64,000 nucleotides of DNA from Pholis gunnellus (Eukaryota > Chordata > Actinopteri > Perciformes > Pholidae). Location: assembly GCA_910591455.2 (NCBI GenBank), contig OU342822.1, positions 10,893,016 to 10,957,015 on the forward strand. Direction: 5' to 3'. The notes beneath the pieces are model-generated. The model searched no databases. It saw only the letters and a list, made by a program, of their open reading frames with translations, and had not been told where the DNA came from. Numbering within the stretch: the stretch's first letter is position 1; the number at the start of each line of letters is the position of its first letter. This document shows, piece by piece, positions 11,601-23,563 of this stretch. A program made the translations under genes and the position numbers.

Positions 11601-14600
11601 GTCCTTAAATCATTAATGTGCGGGTGTATAGTCGCCTGCTCTCTAGCAGTGATTTGCATACAGTGTAAGAGAACCGTCTCCAGGGCTTCTCTCCTTCCCG
11701 CTAACTCGGTTTTAAAGGGCCGCTCTGGGGAGCATTAAGCCTCTCTCCCTCTCAGCTGTGTAGTGTCTGTAAATACACAATGAAACTCAGCCTGGGATAA
11801 TTAAAAGGCCGGCCTTTCATATCCTCTTTGCTCTCCATCACTCAGTCTCTCCTTTCTCAAACTCCTCTGCCTGTTGGGCTAGGAAACAAAGGATGCTGGT
11901 GAGAAAGCTACGGCAGCACCGCGGCCCCGATGACATTTCTTTGTTTATTTAGTAGCTCAAACTGAACAACTTGAACATCAAAGTATGAAACTGTCAAGAG
12001 GACTCTCTGGAGCTTATATTAAAGTTATAGAAAACTAAATCCACATAGGCTTTAAGCTCTGCTGATTCATTTCTCAAATAAGCCTAGTTTGGGCTGTCAA
12101 ATGTCAGAAAATTGTGAAAGTCTTGCCTCATTACAATCACACTCTTCTTAAACCAAATGTGACATCTTCTAAACCAAACTATATTATTTTCACATAAGAT
12201 AAAAAAGGAGCACAACATTGGAGAAGCTGCCTCCAGAGACTATGTGGACTTTTGTAGTTTACTATAATAAACTTAAGCCAGACCCCGTGTCATCTTTATA
12301 TTACTTAAATAACTCCTAAACATGGCCTGGAATAAAAACGAGTGCCGCCTGATGACGCTGCACTAATATGTTAACATTGCCTCTGCGTCAACCTCCTCCT
12401 CTGCCTGCCGTGGGGGTGGGTGAACCCGGCCACCACGGTGGTTTCCCTTCCTCTCCAGCTGAGTCACCGTTTCAGAAAAATGAAGGGGCCTTCCCCAGGC
12501 CAAACCAACCCAACAGCTAGAAAGAAAAGCACCCTGGTGTAACTTCCAGCCCTGCCCTTCACATATAAATACAAACACCGAGGATCAACATGGATCCTCG
12601 AGGAAATACTAAGGGACGACACCAGTGACACTAATAGCAACATTCAGTTCCATGTACATAGTGTTCTGTTGTCCTCGTGTATTATTCTGCTTTGCAGTCA
12701 CTGGGGAGTTGTGCTTCCTGTGGAAGATGAATCACATGTTCAACCTCAGCATGACAGCAGCTCATCTGTGAACTTCTAAATCCAGCGCAGACGATGTTCG
12801 TTGAGTAATGTTTCAGTGGGCGAGCCATCTTCACTTGGACAGAGAGGAATTAAGAAGGCCCACCATGACAGGATGTGTTTGATGTGTACATGTGTCGTAA
12901 ACTCAAAAGAAAACCTACGTGTTTCTAAAATGCAGTTTGTTGGCCATAACGGTAATTCTCATGTAGGTTCCGCTGCTTACCAGACATCCTGTCGGAGGCA
13001 AAGTAATGGTCGATGACCTCATACTGTAAGTCAATGGTGGGCACGTTCTCTGGGTGGGTCACAGCGACAGTCAGCAGGATGCCCATCAACAGATTGACTA
13101 CCTGAGGAGAGGAAGGAAGAACGCTGTACTCTTAGCACGATACTTAAATTGTTTTATTCACAGAATTAATATGTTTTAGATTGAATTCCTCCCTTCCATT
13201 CAGCCATTGGTTTCAGTTCATGTTAACATTGTGGGGAAGCCAACTTGCAGAGGCACGGGCGACATTACAGTGAGCAATTTATCACCCTTTTTTTGTCAAC
13301 GTTACTTTATCATCATGTGGGAAGTCCAGAAGTGTTTTAATTAATTACATTTAAAGTATTATTGAGGAGAAGAGGTGCCACATGCACATTTAAAACAGGT
13401 TAAAGACACAGAAGAGGAGGGAAGAGAAAAAAAATGCCTGCACGTGTTTCGTCTCAGCGGAGATACAAGTGGATCTACAGGAGAATACATATTTGAAAGC
13501 AATACAGAATGCTTGAGAGCCTTACTGCATTATGTTCCCTTAAACTTTTATATTTCTTACTGTCACCTAACGCCTGAATTTACTGTTTTACTGTACATAA
13601 ATATAGATTTTTCCACCATAATTTGATGCCGAAAAATTACGTGTTTGACGCTCAAAAATACTCTTTTATTGAGCAACTAGCTTTTAAAAGATGGAACTCA
13701 AAAAATGAACAATGAAACAAAACACTGTCGTCAGGTTTTACAACAAAGTAAACATCTTTTGAAAAACTTCTGCAAAGACTACTTTTTGATGTCGGACCGG
13801 TTTAACTGCAGAGAAGTGTAGAGGACAGGCTGCTTGTGTTTAACAGTGTATGTGCTCATTCAAATCCATGGAGGAGAGAGTTGGGGAAGTATAAGAATGT
13901 CTGTTGATTTAATCCTGATTATATAGGGGAAGAAAACATAAACCTGTACAACCCTAAGTGGTTTCAACAAAAGTATTACTTGAAGATGTATGTTGGGGGT
14001 TTTAATCCAATGAACATGTTTACGTTATTATACCAGCACCCACGTGAGACTATTCACCCGTTACAATGGCTGCCACCATGCACCACATCACCAGTTTCGG
14101 TTTTCTTGTGTTGCATCAGTGATTTCGTGGAAGTAGAGCAACAAGGCGTGTTTTAATGTGTTAAGTTCTGTCCAGCTGGAGACCAAAAGTCAGCAGAGGA
14201 CTTTGAAATACAACCAAAAGCAGGAACATCTGTTACGTGACGTGGTAAACGAGATCAATTCAGCTGTGAATTCAATGAGAGTAGGAACCACGTAAACAAA
14301 TATGCATCTACTTCAGCGTGCCTATGACATGCAGTCTCTTGATTTTAACTTCAAAAATAATCTGCAACATGCATTTGATAATATTAAAACATGCGTCCCT
14401 TTTTTTAGAAAATCGCGTTACTGTGGATTCCTTCACAGTCCCGCTTGTTGTGATTCGTGGTGATTCACATTAGCAAGTCAGCGGAACGTCAGCTAGCTTT
14501 GTGCTAACAACATAACGTTCCGTCAGGTGAACATGTCACGTATTTTAAACGTTCAAAACACGGACGCAGGTGACTGGCGCTAATCGGATGTCGTTACTTG

Positions 14601-15021
14601 CTGTCGTCGTAGCGGTTTACTAACTGCAAGTTAACGGTTGAGCGACAGAAACACTTAAGCTAGCTAATTAAACCAGAAACGGAAGCTAACGTTGAGCCTA
14701 GCGCTCTGTTAACGTCAACTCGGCATGTAACGGATATTAAACAGACAAAAAAGTTGCGCCTAGCTAACATTGGAGTTGTAGACAACAGTCGTTATAACCA
14801 CATTAATATATAATAGCTGGTATACAGTGTGTAACTATGTACTTTAAGGACTTTAACAGAGTTGATAGGCAGCGCTAGCTAGCATTAGCTCGCTTAGCTC
14901 CATCAACCATTTTACGCACCATGTACCATGTTCCCAGGATGATGGTCCCCGTGCGGACGTGGCAACATCCACAACACCTGGTGGTGTACAGTCTGTCTCG
15001 AGTGGGCTTAAAATGATGCAT
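8651..15021 (-). CDS. laptm4a: Lysosomal-associated transmembrane protein 4A, seven coding exons
   Basis: Four-pass late endosome/lysosome membrane protein linked to small-molecule transport and sorting. Exons 5' to 3': 15021-14920, 13101-12981, 11535-11459, 10232-10110, 9567-9472, 9206-9108 and 8725-8651. Phases agree at every junction and give 230 residues (human 233). The N-terminus has the CCGCCHVRTGT motif. Membrane segments lie near residues 24-45, 76-100, 104-127 and 153-180. The C-terminal tail carries PPQY and PPPY, the PPxY motifs that bind NEDD4-family WW domains in mammals, and the near-invariant PTYEMA stretch. Start chosen: the only ATG in exon 1 in frame with the Cys-rich motif. 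Gene order matn3-laptm4a-sdc1 matches human. Confidence 0.95.
10473..10560. mobile_element. 72-bp hAT-type MITE with 8-bp target duplication
   Basis: In the laptm4a intron between exons 3 and 4. The element spans 10481-10552. Its ends are inverted repeats: AGCGATGCACCAAT at 10482-10495 and ATCGGTGCATCCCT at 10538-10551. It is flanked by TTTTAAAG (10473-10480) and TTTCAAAG (10553-10560), a 7/8 match of the 8-bp length typical of hAT transposition. The CAGGGATGCACCGAT-like terminus is common in fish non-autonomous hAT elements, from memory. Confidence 0.75.
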
Positions 15022-15260
15022 GTCTTCCACAAGCGTAGGAAGAAACATCGGGAGAGCTTGTCGTGGACGAGAACAAATCTTCTCAGCATCAACAGTCAGC
15101 GAACTAACACAGGAGGAACGCCCACCACTTCCTTGACAACCTGTGCGACAACGGTGATAAAAACAAACGCTCTGACGGACAGGAAGAGGCGGGGACCAGA
15201 CGGTTACTTTTGACTGACAGGACTTTGAACCAATGGCCGTGGAGACATTCCGAGTAAACC
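14441..15260. promoter_or_regulatory. laptm4a: laptm4a promoter/first-intron region rich in GCTAA/TTAGC
   Basis: Sequence around the first coding exon is more GC- and CpG-rich than its surroundings, as expected of a housekeeping promoter. Between 14441 and 14910 I count eight GCTAA or TTAGC pentamers, many extended to GCTAGC or GCTAACG; about one is expected by chance. No TATA box is evident upstream of the start. Confidence 0.4.
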
Positions 15261-17542
15261 CAATTGGCTTCAGGCCATGATGGAACTAAAATGATGGAAA
15301 TCAGGGCCATTTAAATTAAGCTGTCTGTAAAGGTATGGCTGATTTACCAACCGAGAAAAGCAGTATATTGTCCCAGGGTACCAGATCTTCAGGTGGACTA
15401 ATGGGGCATTTAGTTTGCAATAATATGTGTTTAATACTGCTAAAGAAAATTATAAGGCAACACTTTCATAATTTACCTAATCTTGAGACCCCATTTTATG
15501 GCGGGGTCCAAGAGGTAAAACCATGTTACATGGTGCATATACTTGATCACCTTACGGCAAAGTTATTAATAAAGACCAACTAATATACATATATACACAA
15601 TGCACCAAGAGTAGGGACAGATGCTGGGTCAGCAGGGGCCCACAGGCCCTGTGGCCCCTTGTGAGTTCTGATAATAGATAATAAACCATTTCCACATATC
15701 ATCACTCATCAACACTTAAATTAAATCTGACTATGTGATGTCAGATTGATTCCTAAAAAAAACCCCACTGCAATACTTAATCAACTTACTGCCCTATATA
15801 TTATACAATAACACACACGATGCAATAGCATGTACATATTATCCTCTCATTGTTATAAGTAAGTTTAAAAAACTGTACTTATGCCCTCATTATACACTCG
15901 TAAAATAAAATAAAACAACAAAAAAGCATATGGTTAAAAGTTGTAAAGCAAATTTATTGACTATTATACAATATAAAAAATCTATCCATCCATTATCCGT
16001 AACCGCTCATCCTGTTCTGGGTTGCGGGGTATTTAGTACAACCAGGGCTAGACATGATTTCAGAAACACTGATATCATTAGTCCTGCATGCAGCTTTGAA
16101 AGGCCGTGTTACATCTGGGTATAACAGAGGGTGAGATGTTCACGGCACACATTTTAGCTTGTCTTAGTAGGAAGACACAAGTGTCACCAATAGAATTAAA
16201 AGGGAACACCACCTAAAATAATTCCAATATGTTATTTCCATGGCCTATAAGTTCAATCCATATTTCTGAACACGAGATACTTTCTCTCAAAGCCAGAAGT
16301 CTCAAACTTGTGTTGTTATCTAATAGCTTGTAAAGTTATGGGAGACTGATTTTGTGGAGCCACAGAACATTTGTTTCTTTTTTTATACCCAAGTGAGCTT
16401 CATTGTATTCTATGGTTCTCAGTCCTGACAGAGGAACTGTACCCATATCCTCAGAACAATACCCAATGGGCGTAGTTCCCCTTTAACAATGGCTCTACTC
16501 TATTCAAGTTGCCAGCAAGCCATGACAATGAAAGAGTAGAGCCAACACGCATCAGACCCACACCCCAAAAGCTAAGCAGCTAAATGGAATTCAGTCATTG
16601 GTAATTACATTTTTTACACCTGTGATTTTCCTACTTTGACATCAAAAGTATTTTCTGTACAAAACAGTTCTCGTAGAGTGACTCTTGGTCATCTTTATTT
16701 TAAATGTTACAAAAATGTGGGCATAATGCCACTTTAAAACAATAATATTGCAACGTGTGTCATACAAGATTTATAATTAATTAATCACATATTGCATCTA
16801 TGACCATCTTCTTTCAACCATACAACCACAAGTCAACAATGGTCATATACATCTGCTGACTACACCTGATTTCTACAAAAAATTGACAGTTAAAGTTAAG
16901 AACCCCAGTGTCCTCAATGTTGCAGAACAATTGAGACAGCTGAGCAAGATCAGGTCATTCCTTTCACCTGCAGACCTGGAGAGAGTCATTCGGGCTTTTA
17001 TCTCCTCCAGACTCGACTGCAATGCACTTTATTCTGGTATCTAAGCTGTGGAACTCCCTTCCTGGTAATCTAAGCGGGAAAATTCAGCGTCCTCTTTCAA
17101 ATCTCTTCTGAAGACTCACTTTTATCGCGAGGCTTATTTTTACATTGAACACATTTGTACATTTTTTTTTTTTAAATCTTGTTTAACCTCTGATTGTGTC
17201 TCTTATTTGCTTTCATGTTTTATTGTGAAACACTTTGTGACTTTGTTTTGAAAGGTGCTCTATAAATACAGTTATTATTACCTCGGCCCATGTGTACAGC
17301 AAGCAAACTCAAATCTTTGATAAAGATAGTAAATAAAGACTCTTCTTATATTTCATCATAAATATAAATAAATTATCAATGAACAACTGCAGATACATTT
17401 CCACTAAGTGCAAGTATAACTGTCATTCTCCACCCCCCCCCCCCCCCCCCCCAAAAGAATACGAGATAATAACACATTTACAGTAGTTCCCAAGTTACAG
17501 ACATTGGCCTCAGGACACAAACATTGTTGTTAAAGTTTTAAG
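15261..17542. other. laptm4a-sdc1 interval, partly the sdc1 3' UTR
   Basis: No coding sequence recognised. It holds a common fish repeat fragment with CATCCATTATCCGTAACCG (about 15980-16035), a 12-bp perfect inverted repeat (16490-16544), a LINE 3' end (16905-17280) and a C-tract (about 17433-17452). Minus-strand AATAAA hexamers at 16699-16694 and 15958-15953 could end a long sdc1 transcript. Confidence 0.45.
16905..17280 (+). mobile_element. Truncated L2-like LINE 3' end
   Basis: The piece starts with the RLDCNALYSG-like end of a reverse transcriptase (about 16990-17043). It jumps to the WNSLP and SFKSLLKTHFYREAYF-like tail (about 17045-17140), so it has an internal deletion. It ends with the ACTTTGTGAC and GTGCTCTATAAATA segments before TTATTATTA, the usual tail of fish L2/CR1-type LINEs. 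It lies just 3' of the sdc1 stop codon, in antisense orientation to that gene. Confidence 0.7.
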
Positions 17543-20307
17543 TTAAACAAGAACGACCTCCCTGTCGGGTCTGTGATAGTCTCCATCTGAAGCCCTCTGC
17601 TGACCCAGAATGTATCCTGTGTTATCTTTCTTCTTCCACATGTAGATCAATAGTGACGCAACTGCAGCTGCAAGTGCCACTCCTATTGCTCCTCCTGCAA
17701 CAACAGCTGTAAACATAAATTACTGAGTTAGAATACAAACACACAGTATTATCACTCTTTACTCAACGTAGCATACGGCAAAGTACCGGCAAAGATGTCT
17801 TTGTTCTCCAAGAAACTCTTGCTGTTTGCGATAACGACGAACCCTGATCCGCCGTCTTTGTGTGTACCGTCGAAGTACATGACCGGAGAACCCTGAAGAC
17901 AAAAGTAGGAACAGTTGCAAAATGTTACTTCCTGCTCTGCCATCTATATTATAAGGTGAAGAAATAATGAGACTTGTGAAAACAATCATACATGGGACGT
18001 ATTCTTGGTTCCTTTGCTGTTGGGTTCATCCTTGCTGTTTTCTGTATCACCTGAGACAGAGAGCACGGCGTATAGTGTGTGTTTTTTTGGAAAACATAAT
18101 GACAAGAACAACGGATACAATATTAAGTGGACTATAATCATTTAACAGTCATTGTGCATTACCTTGTTCTGACCAATCCCCTGAACCAGAGCCATAACTG
18201 TCCAATTCATCTCCTGATCCCTCTAACTCCTCAGGACGGGCAGAAAACTAAGGTAATGGAGAAAAGGGGATGAGGGTATTTATTAAATATGCGGACCACC
18301 ACAATACTCTTTCCTGTCTTATTATCAGATATATAAAAACAGACAAGAGGTGAAGGAAGGCTGTAAAAGGTACTTTCCTTAAGAGGACAATAAAGAAATG
18401 AATCATATCATAGATACAAAGTCCCATTGAAGCAACACAGTCTCAGAAGCACACTGGGGCGGACAAACACAGAATGACGTCATTGTTATCACCAATAAAG
18501 TGTAATCAGCAGAGAATAGAGCTTGAATTAAATGGTAAAGTCACTCCACCCATTTGGCAAAACAGTGAAGGTAAGATAACACATAATCTGTTGTTTGGAC
18601 TCAACACCTTCAGTGTTTCGTGTACTGTGTAGCAGCTTAACACAAAGTAAAAAAGTACAAAAACTTCTCTTCAGGTAAATGATTCATTAGAATACTATTA
18701 TCTTAAACACAAGGCATTTATTTGAAAGGTGTACTGAATATTCTCAAGCTAAACTCATTGATAGGGACTAAATGGCCTGTATGCAATGCCAGTACTGCTA
18801 ATTACTCAAACCTAAAGGCTCTGTGCGTTTAGCACAATCTGAACCGTGATACTGTTAAAACACCTGCCAGCAAATGAAATGTGCCTCAGGTACTTCCTGG
18901 ACCGGGGGACATTACTATGTTGCATCCATAACGTCTGTGCCGCCCAGCTGTAGTTGTGCACACTAATAATGTTTAACAGCTGGAAACATCTGTCAGGCAG
19001 CACTAATGCTTAAAGGGATGCAGTTTCCTCCAACAGACTACAGACATGGATGCAAGATGAACTTTTCCACAGGTGTGAATGTTTTGTGTGTGTGTATGTG
19101 TGTGTGTGTGTGTGTGTGTGTTAGCCCTGTGATAGACTGGCCCCTCGGGCTGGAAATTGTCTCTTGTCTATTGCACGCTGAGTGGGTAGTGGAGGAATGT
19201 AGACCTGAGACAACTAGTTGATGAATCAATGAAGTCAAATGACAGAAAATGAATCGTCAACAATTTTAATGAGCCATTTATCATTTGAACCATTCGTTGA
19301 GCAAAGACACCACAAACTCTGTGATTCCAGATCTTACAGTGTGGTGATTTCTCTGTCTTATATCATGAATTGAATATCTGTGGTTTTTGCATTGTTGGTC
19401 AATAGACAAAACAAGCGATTTGAAGACATCAGTATTAATCATTGAATTAAATACAACACTGCATGACAGTTTATTAGTCATGGGGCATAATGATTACTTT
19501 TGATACTTTAAGCACATTTCCCTTGTAAATACTTCTGTACTTATACTTATGATTTGAGTGCAGGACTTTTACCTGTAGTGGAGTATTTGTATATTGTGGT
19601 GTTTTTTTTTACCACCATTGGAAATATTTAACTTTTTATTTCGTTACTTTGTGGATTATAATTTTACACAATAACACAATACACTTGTAAAAATGGGTGC
19701 AAATCATAGATTAAACTATGCAACAACAATTATATAATTTAGGTTACAGAATTATACAATGAATTAAAATGCTGTTTACACATTAATGCATCAGTAATAA
19801 TTAAAAAAAGATTTACAGTAAGTAAATAAATAATTCCCACTAAGACAAAAAAGGTAATTTGGTGATTTTGGTAAGAGTTGTACAATTCATAAAAAGGTTA
19901 GTGTGATTACCTCTGCAGACACACTTTTATCATTATCTTCAATTCTCTGCGTACAATATTTTATCTCTCACACCGGTCACACCAATACTTTTCTAATGAA
20001 TGTTAAAAGCCATTATTGAAATTCAAGAGAATCAAATGAGCACAAATTCGACTATTGTACATTAAATAAAGGTAACTTTAAAGCTTTAAATGTGACGGTT
20101 TCGAATAAAACTCAAGACAATACGATCGTAAAAGTAAACATACCTTTGTACGGTAATATAGCTAACTTGAGGAAGTGAGGAAGGTAAGCACGAGATTCAC
20201 TTGACGTCAACACTGTAAAAAACAGACTGAAACTGACTTACCGACATGCTGATAGGATGTATCAGTCCTAAAGCTAAAATAAAAGAAGCTGCCAAAGACG
20301 TTCTCAT
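17543..20307 (-). CDS. sdc1: Divergent short syndecan at the syndecan-1 locus, five coding exons
   Basis: Type I membrane heparan sulfate proteoglycan. Exons 5' to 3': 20307-20242 (signal peptide), 18247-18163 (glycosaminoglycan sites), 18050-17992, 17892-17787 and 17706-17543. Phases agree and give 159 residues (human SDC1 310, SDC4 198). Acidic Ser-Gly sites EGSGDELD and GSGSGDW (Ser33, Ser42, Ser44) are classic attachment motifs. ENKDIFAAVVAGGAIG resembles the syndecan juxtamembrane and GxxxG membrane segment. KKKDNTGYILG matches the C1 cytoplasmic region. The C2 tail EFYA is absent; the protein ends REVVLV. The position between laptm4a and pum2 equals human SDC1. Alternative: a lineage-specific syndecan paralogue moved here, which I think less likely. 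Confidence 0.85.
18248..20241 (-). other. sdc1 intron 1 with repeats
   Basis: About 2 kb. It contains a GT microsatellite (19084-19121) and two fragments of the common fish repeat also seen at 5655-6780 (about 19495-19610 and 19690-19825). No exon-like sequence recognised. Confidence 0.5.
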
Positions 20308-21170
20308 CTTTCCGTAGAGTTGGTGTTCAGTTTATTTTGTCCTAATCCTCGACAGGTACTCCTTAGATGTTGAAGGTGTTAAACCTCGAGCCTCCACCGC
20401 GCAGCCCAAACCCCGCCCACCACTGAGACATGACCAACTAAGAACATCCGACTGTGACGTGTGTACAGAGGCGCACCTGAAGAATACAGTCATTCATTTG
20501 TTTGTTTAATAAAGGACAGCGTGTATTAATGATGCATGAGGTATTCTAATGTTGTGGCTGGTCAAGGTGGAGCAAATGACTAATGTATATACCATGGGGG
20601 TGGATAAATCTAACACAATACACTATATCTTTCAGATATTAGTTTGTTTTGTATGTAAAATCTTAATTTGGAAACAAACTAGGAACTACTCTACAGCCAC
20701 CATGTATTGGAGAAAAAAGTACAATATTGACCTCTGAAATTTAGTGTAGAAGTAGTATACAATTAGTACAAGATTTGGATACATTATGTATATTTATTTT
20801 ACAATGAATTGAAATCCCTGTGACTGCACACAGCAGATCTGAGGTGCAAGGAAACAAAACATTGTACTACTTGAGTAGATACACGTTTTACTTGGCATGC
20901 GTTTTGCCATTATATAGATTTTAATCACACTTTAAGTTTAGTTTTCCTTGTGAAAAGTGAGTACATCCGTTTACTAGTGTCTAGGGATAATTGTGTAGCA
21001 TAGAGGACTAAACCCTTCACAAGTTCAAAGATGGAGCGTGACCCCGTCCTTATCTTGGACACTGATCACGTTAAGCAGTAGCTTGTACGTCTGTAATAAA
21101 AATTGAGCTAGAAAAGCTTTAAAAGACGGCAAACGGGAGAAAAAACCACAACAATGCGGGTCAAATGTTA
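20308..21170. other. sdc1 upstream region and gap to pum2
   Basis: Contains a GC-box-like CCCCGCCC at about 20411-20420, near the likely sdc1 transcription start. The rest is AT-rich with no coding sequence. The pum2 transcript probably ends at about 21160. Confidence 0.4.
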
Positions 21171-23563
21171 GAAGAACAGTTTAATCATACATAGTCACAA
21201 TTCTGCTTCCAAAAATGAGTTTGTTTTCTTCATCTAACATCTGGAAATGTACATAAGGCCACCTGAAAATGTACATGACTTTGACAGTGTGACAAAACTC
21301 ATATGTTCATATTTATATAATTGACAATATTTTACATTGCTTTTGCTTACAAGGTAGAAGCTGTTCCAAAATACAGCACTCATCTGTACAAAAATAATTC
21401 TTGTCATGTCCTGTGAAGTTTCCATGGTATCAGAGAGGACTAAATGCAGCCTCAATTTTAGTACAGAGTGTTTTTTTTCTTCTTCTTTTTAAACTGTCAC
21501 ACTTCAGAAATACTATCAACAGTGGATGTTACAGCTCCAGTACAAATAGAGGCTGGCCTTTCCCATAACAGATTAAAAACAAAAAAAAACATGCCAGATT
21601 GTGAAGCCATAAAGATTTTTTTTCTTCCTTTAAAATAACACTTGATCAAATAAAACTGTATACATTATATTCAAGGGGAAAGGAGTGATGAATATACACA
21701 CATCAAAATGCACATTTTTGCCTTTTTCTCCCCAAAAAGTGTAAAAGACATCCCATTTACAGCATAAACGTTTACAAATGTACAACTGTACAGACGAAAT
21801 AAAAGCATCACTACAAATTTAGAGCAAGGCCTGTCAAAACACCACAACTAGACATTTTTTTTTTCTTCAATTAAACTAATAATCTTACACTTATTAACTG
21901 CACATATACTACATGTATTCTACAAGTATTCATATGAAGCCATCACTACGAGCATTACGGGTGAATTGTATTAGCTTTCGATGGCCCCACCGGCCTCCAC
22001 CAATGCACTTGCATACCCAACCAAATGAAAAAAACAAAAGAAGTAAAAAACAAAAAAAGAGAACCATTAATAAGAAGGCTCTTTCAGCATCCCTTTCTTC
22101 GACTTATCCCACTACTTCTAGTTCATGTCACCTCGGATATACAAAGCTGGGAAAAGCGGCACTTCACAACATCTTTTTTTTTTTTTTTTGGACTACTCTG
22201 GCCTTCAGGCGGTGGGGGTCCCATCGTCGCTGCAAGCCCCTATTACCCAAAAGCAACAACTTACACATAGATAAAGATGCTATACATCGTTAAACTACTC
22301 CTACGCAAGAGATGATTATTCAGTACATAAAGATACCGTTTCTAGGGCAGTGTTCATCTCAAAGTACAAGACAGATAAGATGTTACACAAAACATGATAA
22401 AGGAAAAAAAAAATCATTCCAAGGATTAAAACCTGTCACAGCATGCCAACACATACCCCAGTCCCAACCCACTATACCCCTCCCACAGTCATTTCATGTT
22501 AAGATTATACCAGGTTACACGCCCGCTGTACAACCAAACCTCATGCTCTGCTTCTATAAGTTAATGGTAGCGTGTTATTTTTGCATAAACCCCCCCCGAG
22601 TGATCACCTGGATGAGGGACAGACGGCTCAAAATGGGGCTCAGTGGATGCAGCAGCTCAGGTTGGTCAGTCTGTAATATTTAGTACCGAAAATGTTCAGA
22701 AAATTACATCAGGCAGACTACAAGCCGCTTGGGTAAACACTCGCGCCCCCCCCCCCCCCCTCCCCCCCCCCCCCCAATTAGCCTGAAAAAGAATAAGCCA
22801 CCACTGGAAAACACCACCCTAGACTAAAGCACCAACCCCTAAGCCGAGCTCGCAAACTGGTCACTTCAAGACCTCTGGGTGACTGTGGCACAGGACACAT
22901 AGTACTCACCTGTGGACGGAGGGGCTTATATCCATCCTTACTATGTAGTGCTATTTAAAAACTAATCCATCAGCTGCTTTGGCATGGGAAACACGTTTAC
23001 TGTGTGCATGGGATAATATACAAATAGAATATTCAATTGCCTAGACTTGATTAGAACAGCTGACATAAGAAGTCTGGTTATTTAAAAGGATCACTCAGTT
23101 TAACCTTAGAAAATCACTTGCTGGTGTTAATTGTAGGAATTGGAAATTTCAGCAATGTGTATAATTATTATTTTTTTTCTACAGAGAATTTACAAGGTAA
23201 AAAACTAAATGTACAAGATAATATGAAAACCAGTCAAATACATCAATTACATCATTAACAATGGGCTTGTGCTTTACCCAGGGAAAAAGTAAAAATAAAA
23301 ATAAAATCTGCCTGCTGACTGTGCGTCCCCTGGGGGCCACACTGGGGACCTGCACCAGGGGTGGCGGGGTGGCAGGGGTCAGTTGTCACAGCGTTCTTAG
23401 GTGAAGTTGACTTGTCTTTTTTTTTTTTTTGGTAATTCCCTCAAAGTGGGATAACAGAGGGTGTCAAAGGCTAACCCCTATGTCTAAGGAGCATCTCTCA
23501 CAGAACAGGGGGGGTTCGGGGCTCCTCCTCCACTTCTTCAGGGGACCCAGGATGTCGACGGGA
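21160..23563 (-). other. pum2: pum2 3' UTR with Pumilio-core motifs
   Basis: About 2.4 kb of AT-rich sequence after the stop codon, ending near ATTAAA (21185-21180). In mRNA sense it carries eight UGUANAU cores, at 23215-23209, 23194-23188, 23022-23016, 21784-21778, 21761-21755, 21698-21692, 21275-21269 and 21253-21247. It also has a long C-tract (about 22746-22775 on the plus strand), read as a G-tract in the transcript. Confidence 0.55.

Noticed and set aside
17541..17560. A frameshift hiding a normal syndecan EFYA tail
   Set aside because: I read the other frames across the stop; none gives EFYA or a similar end.
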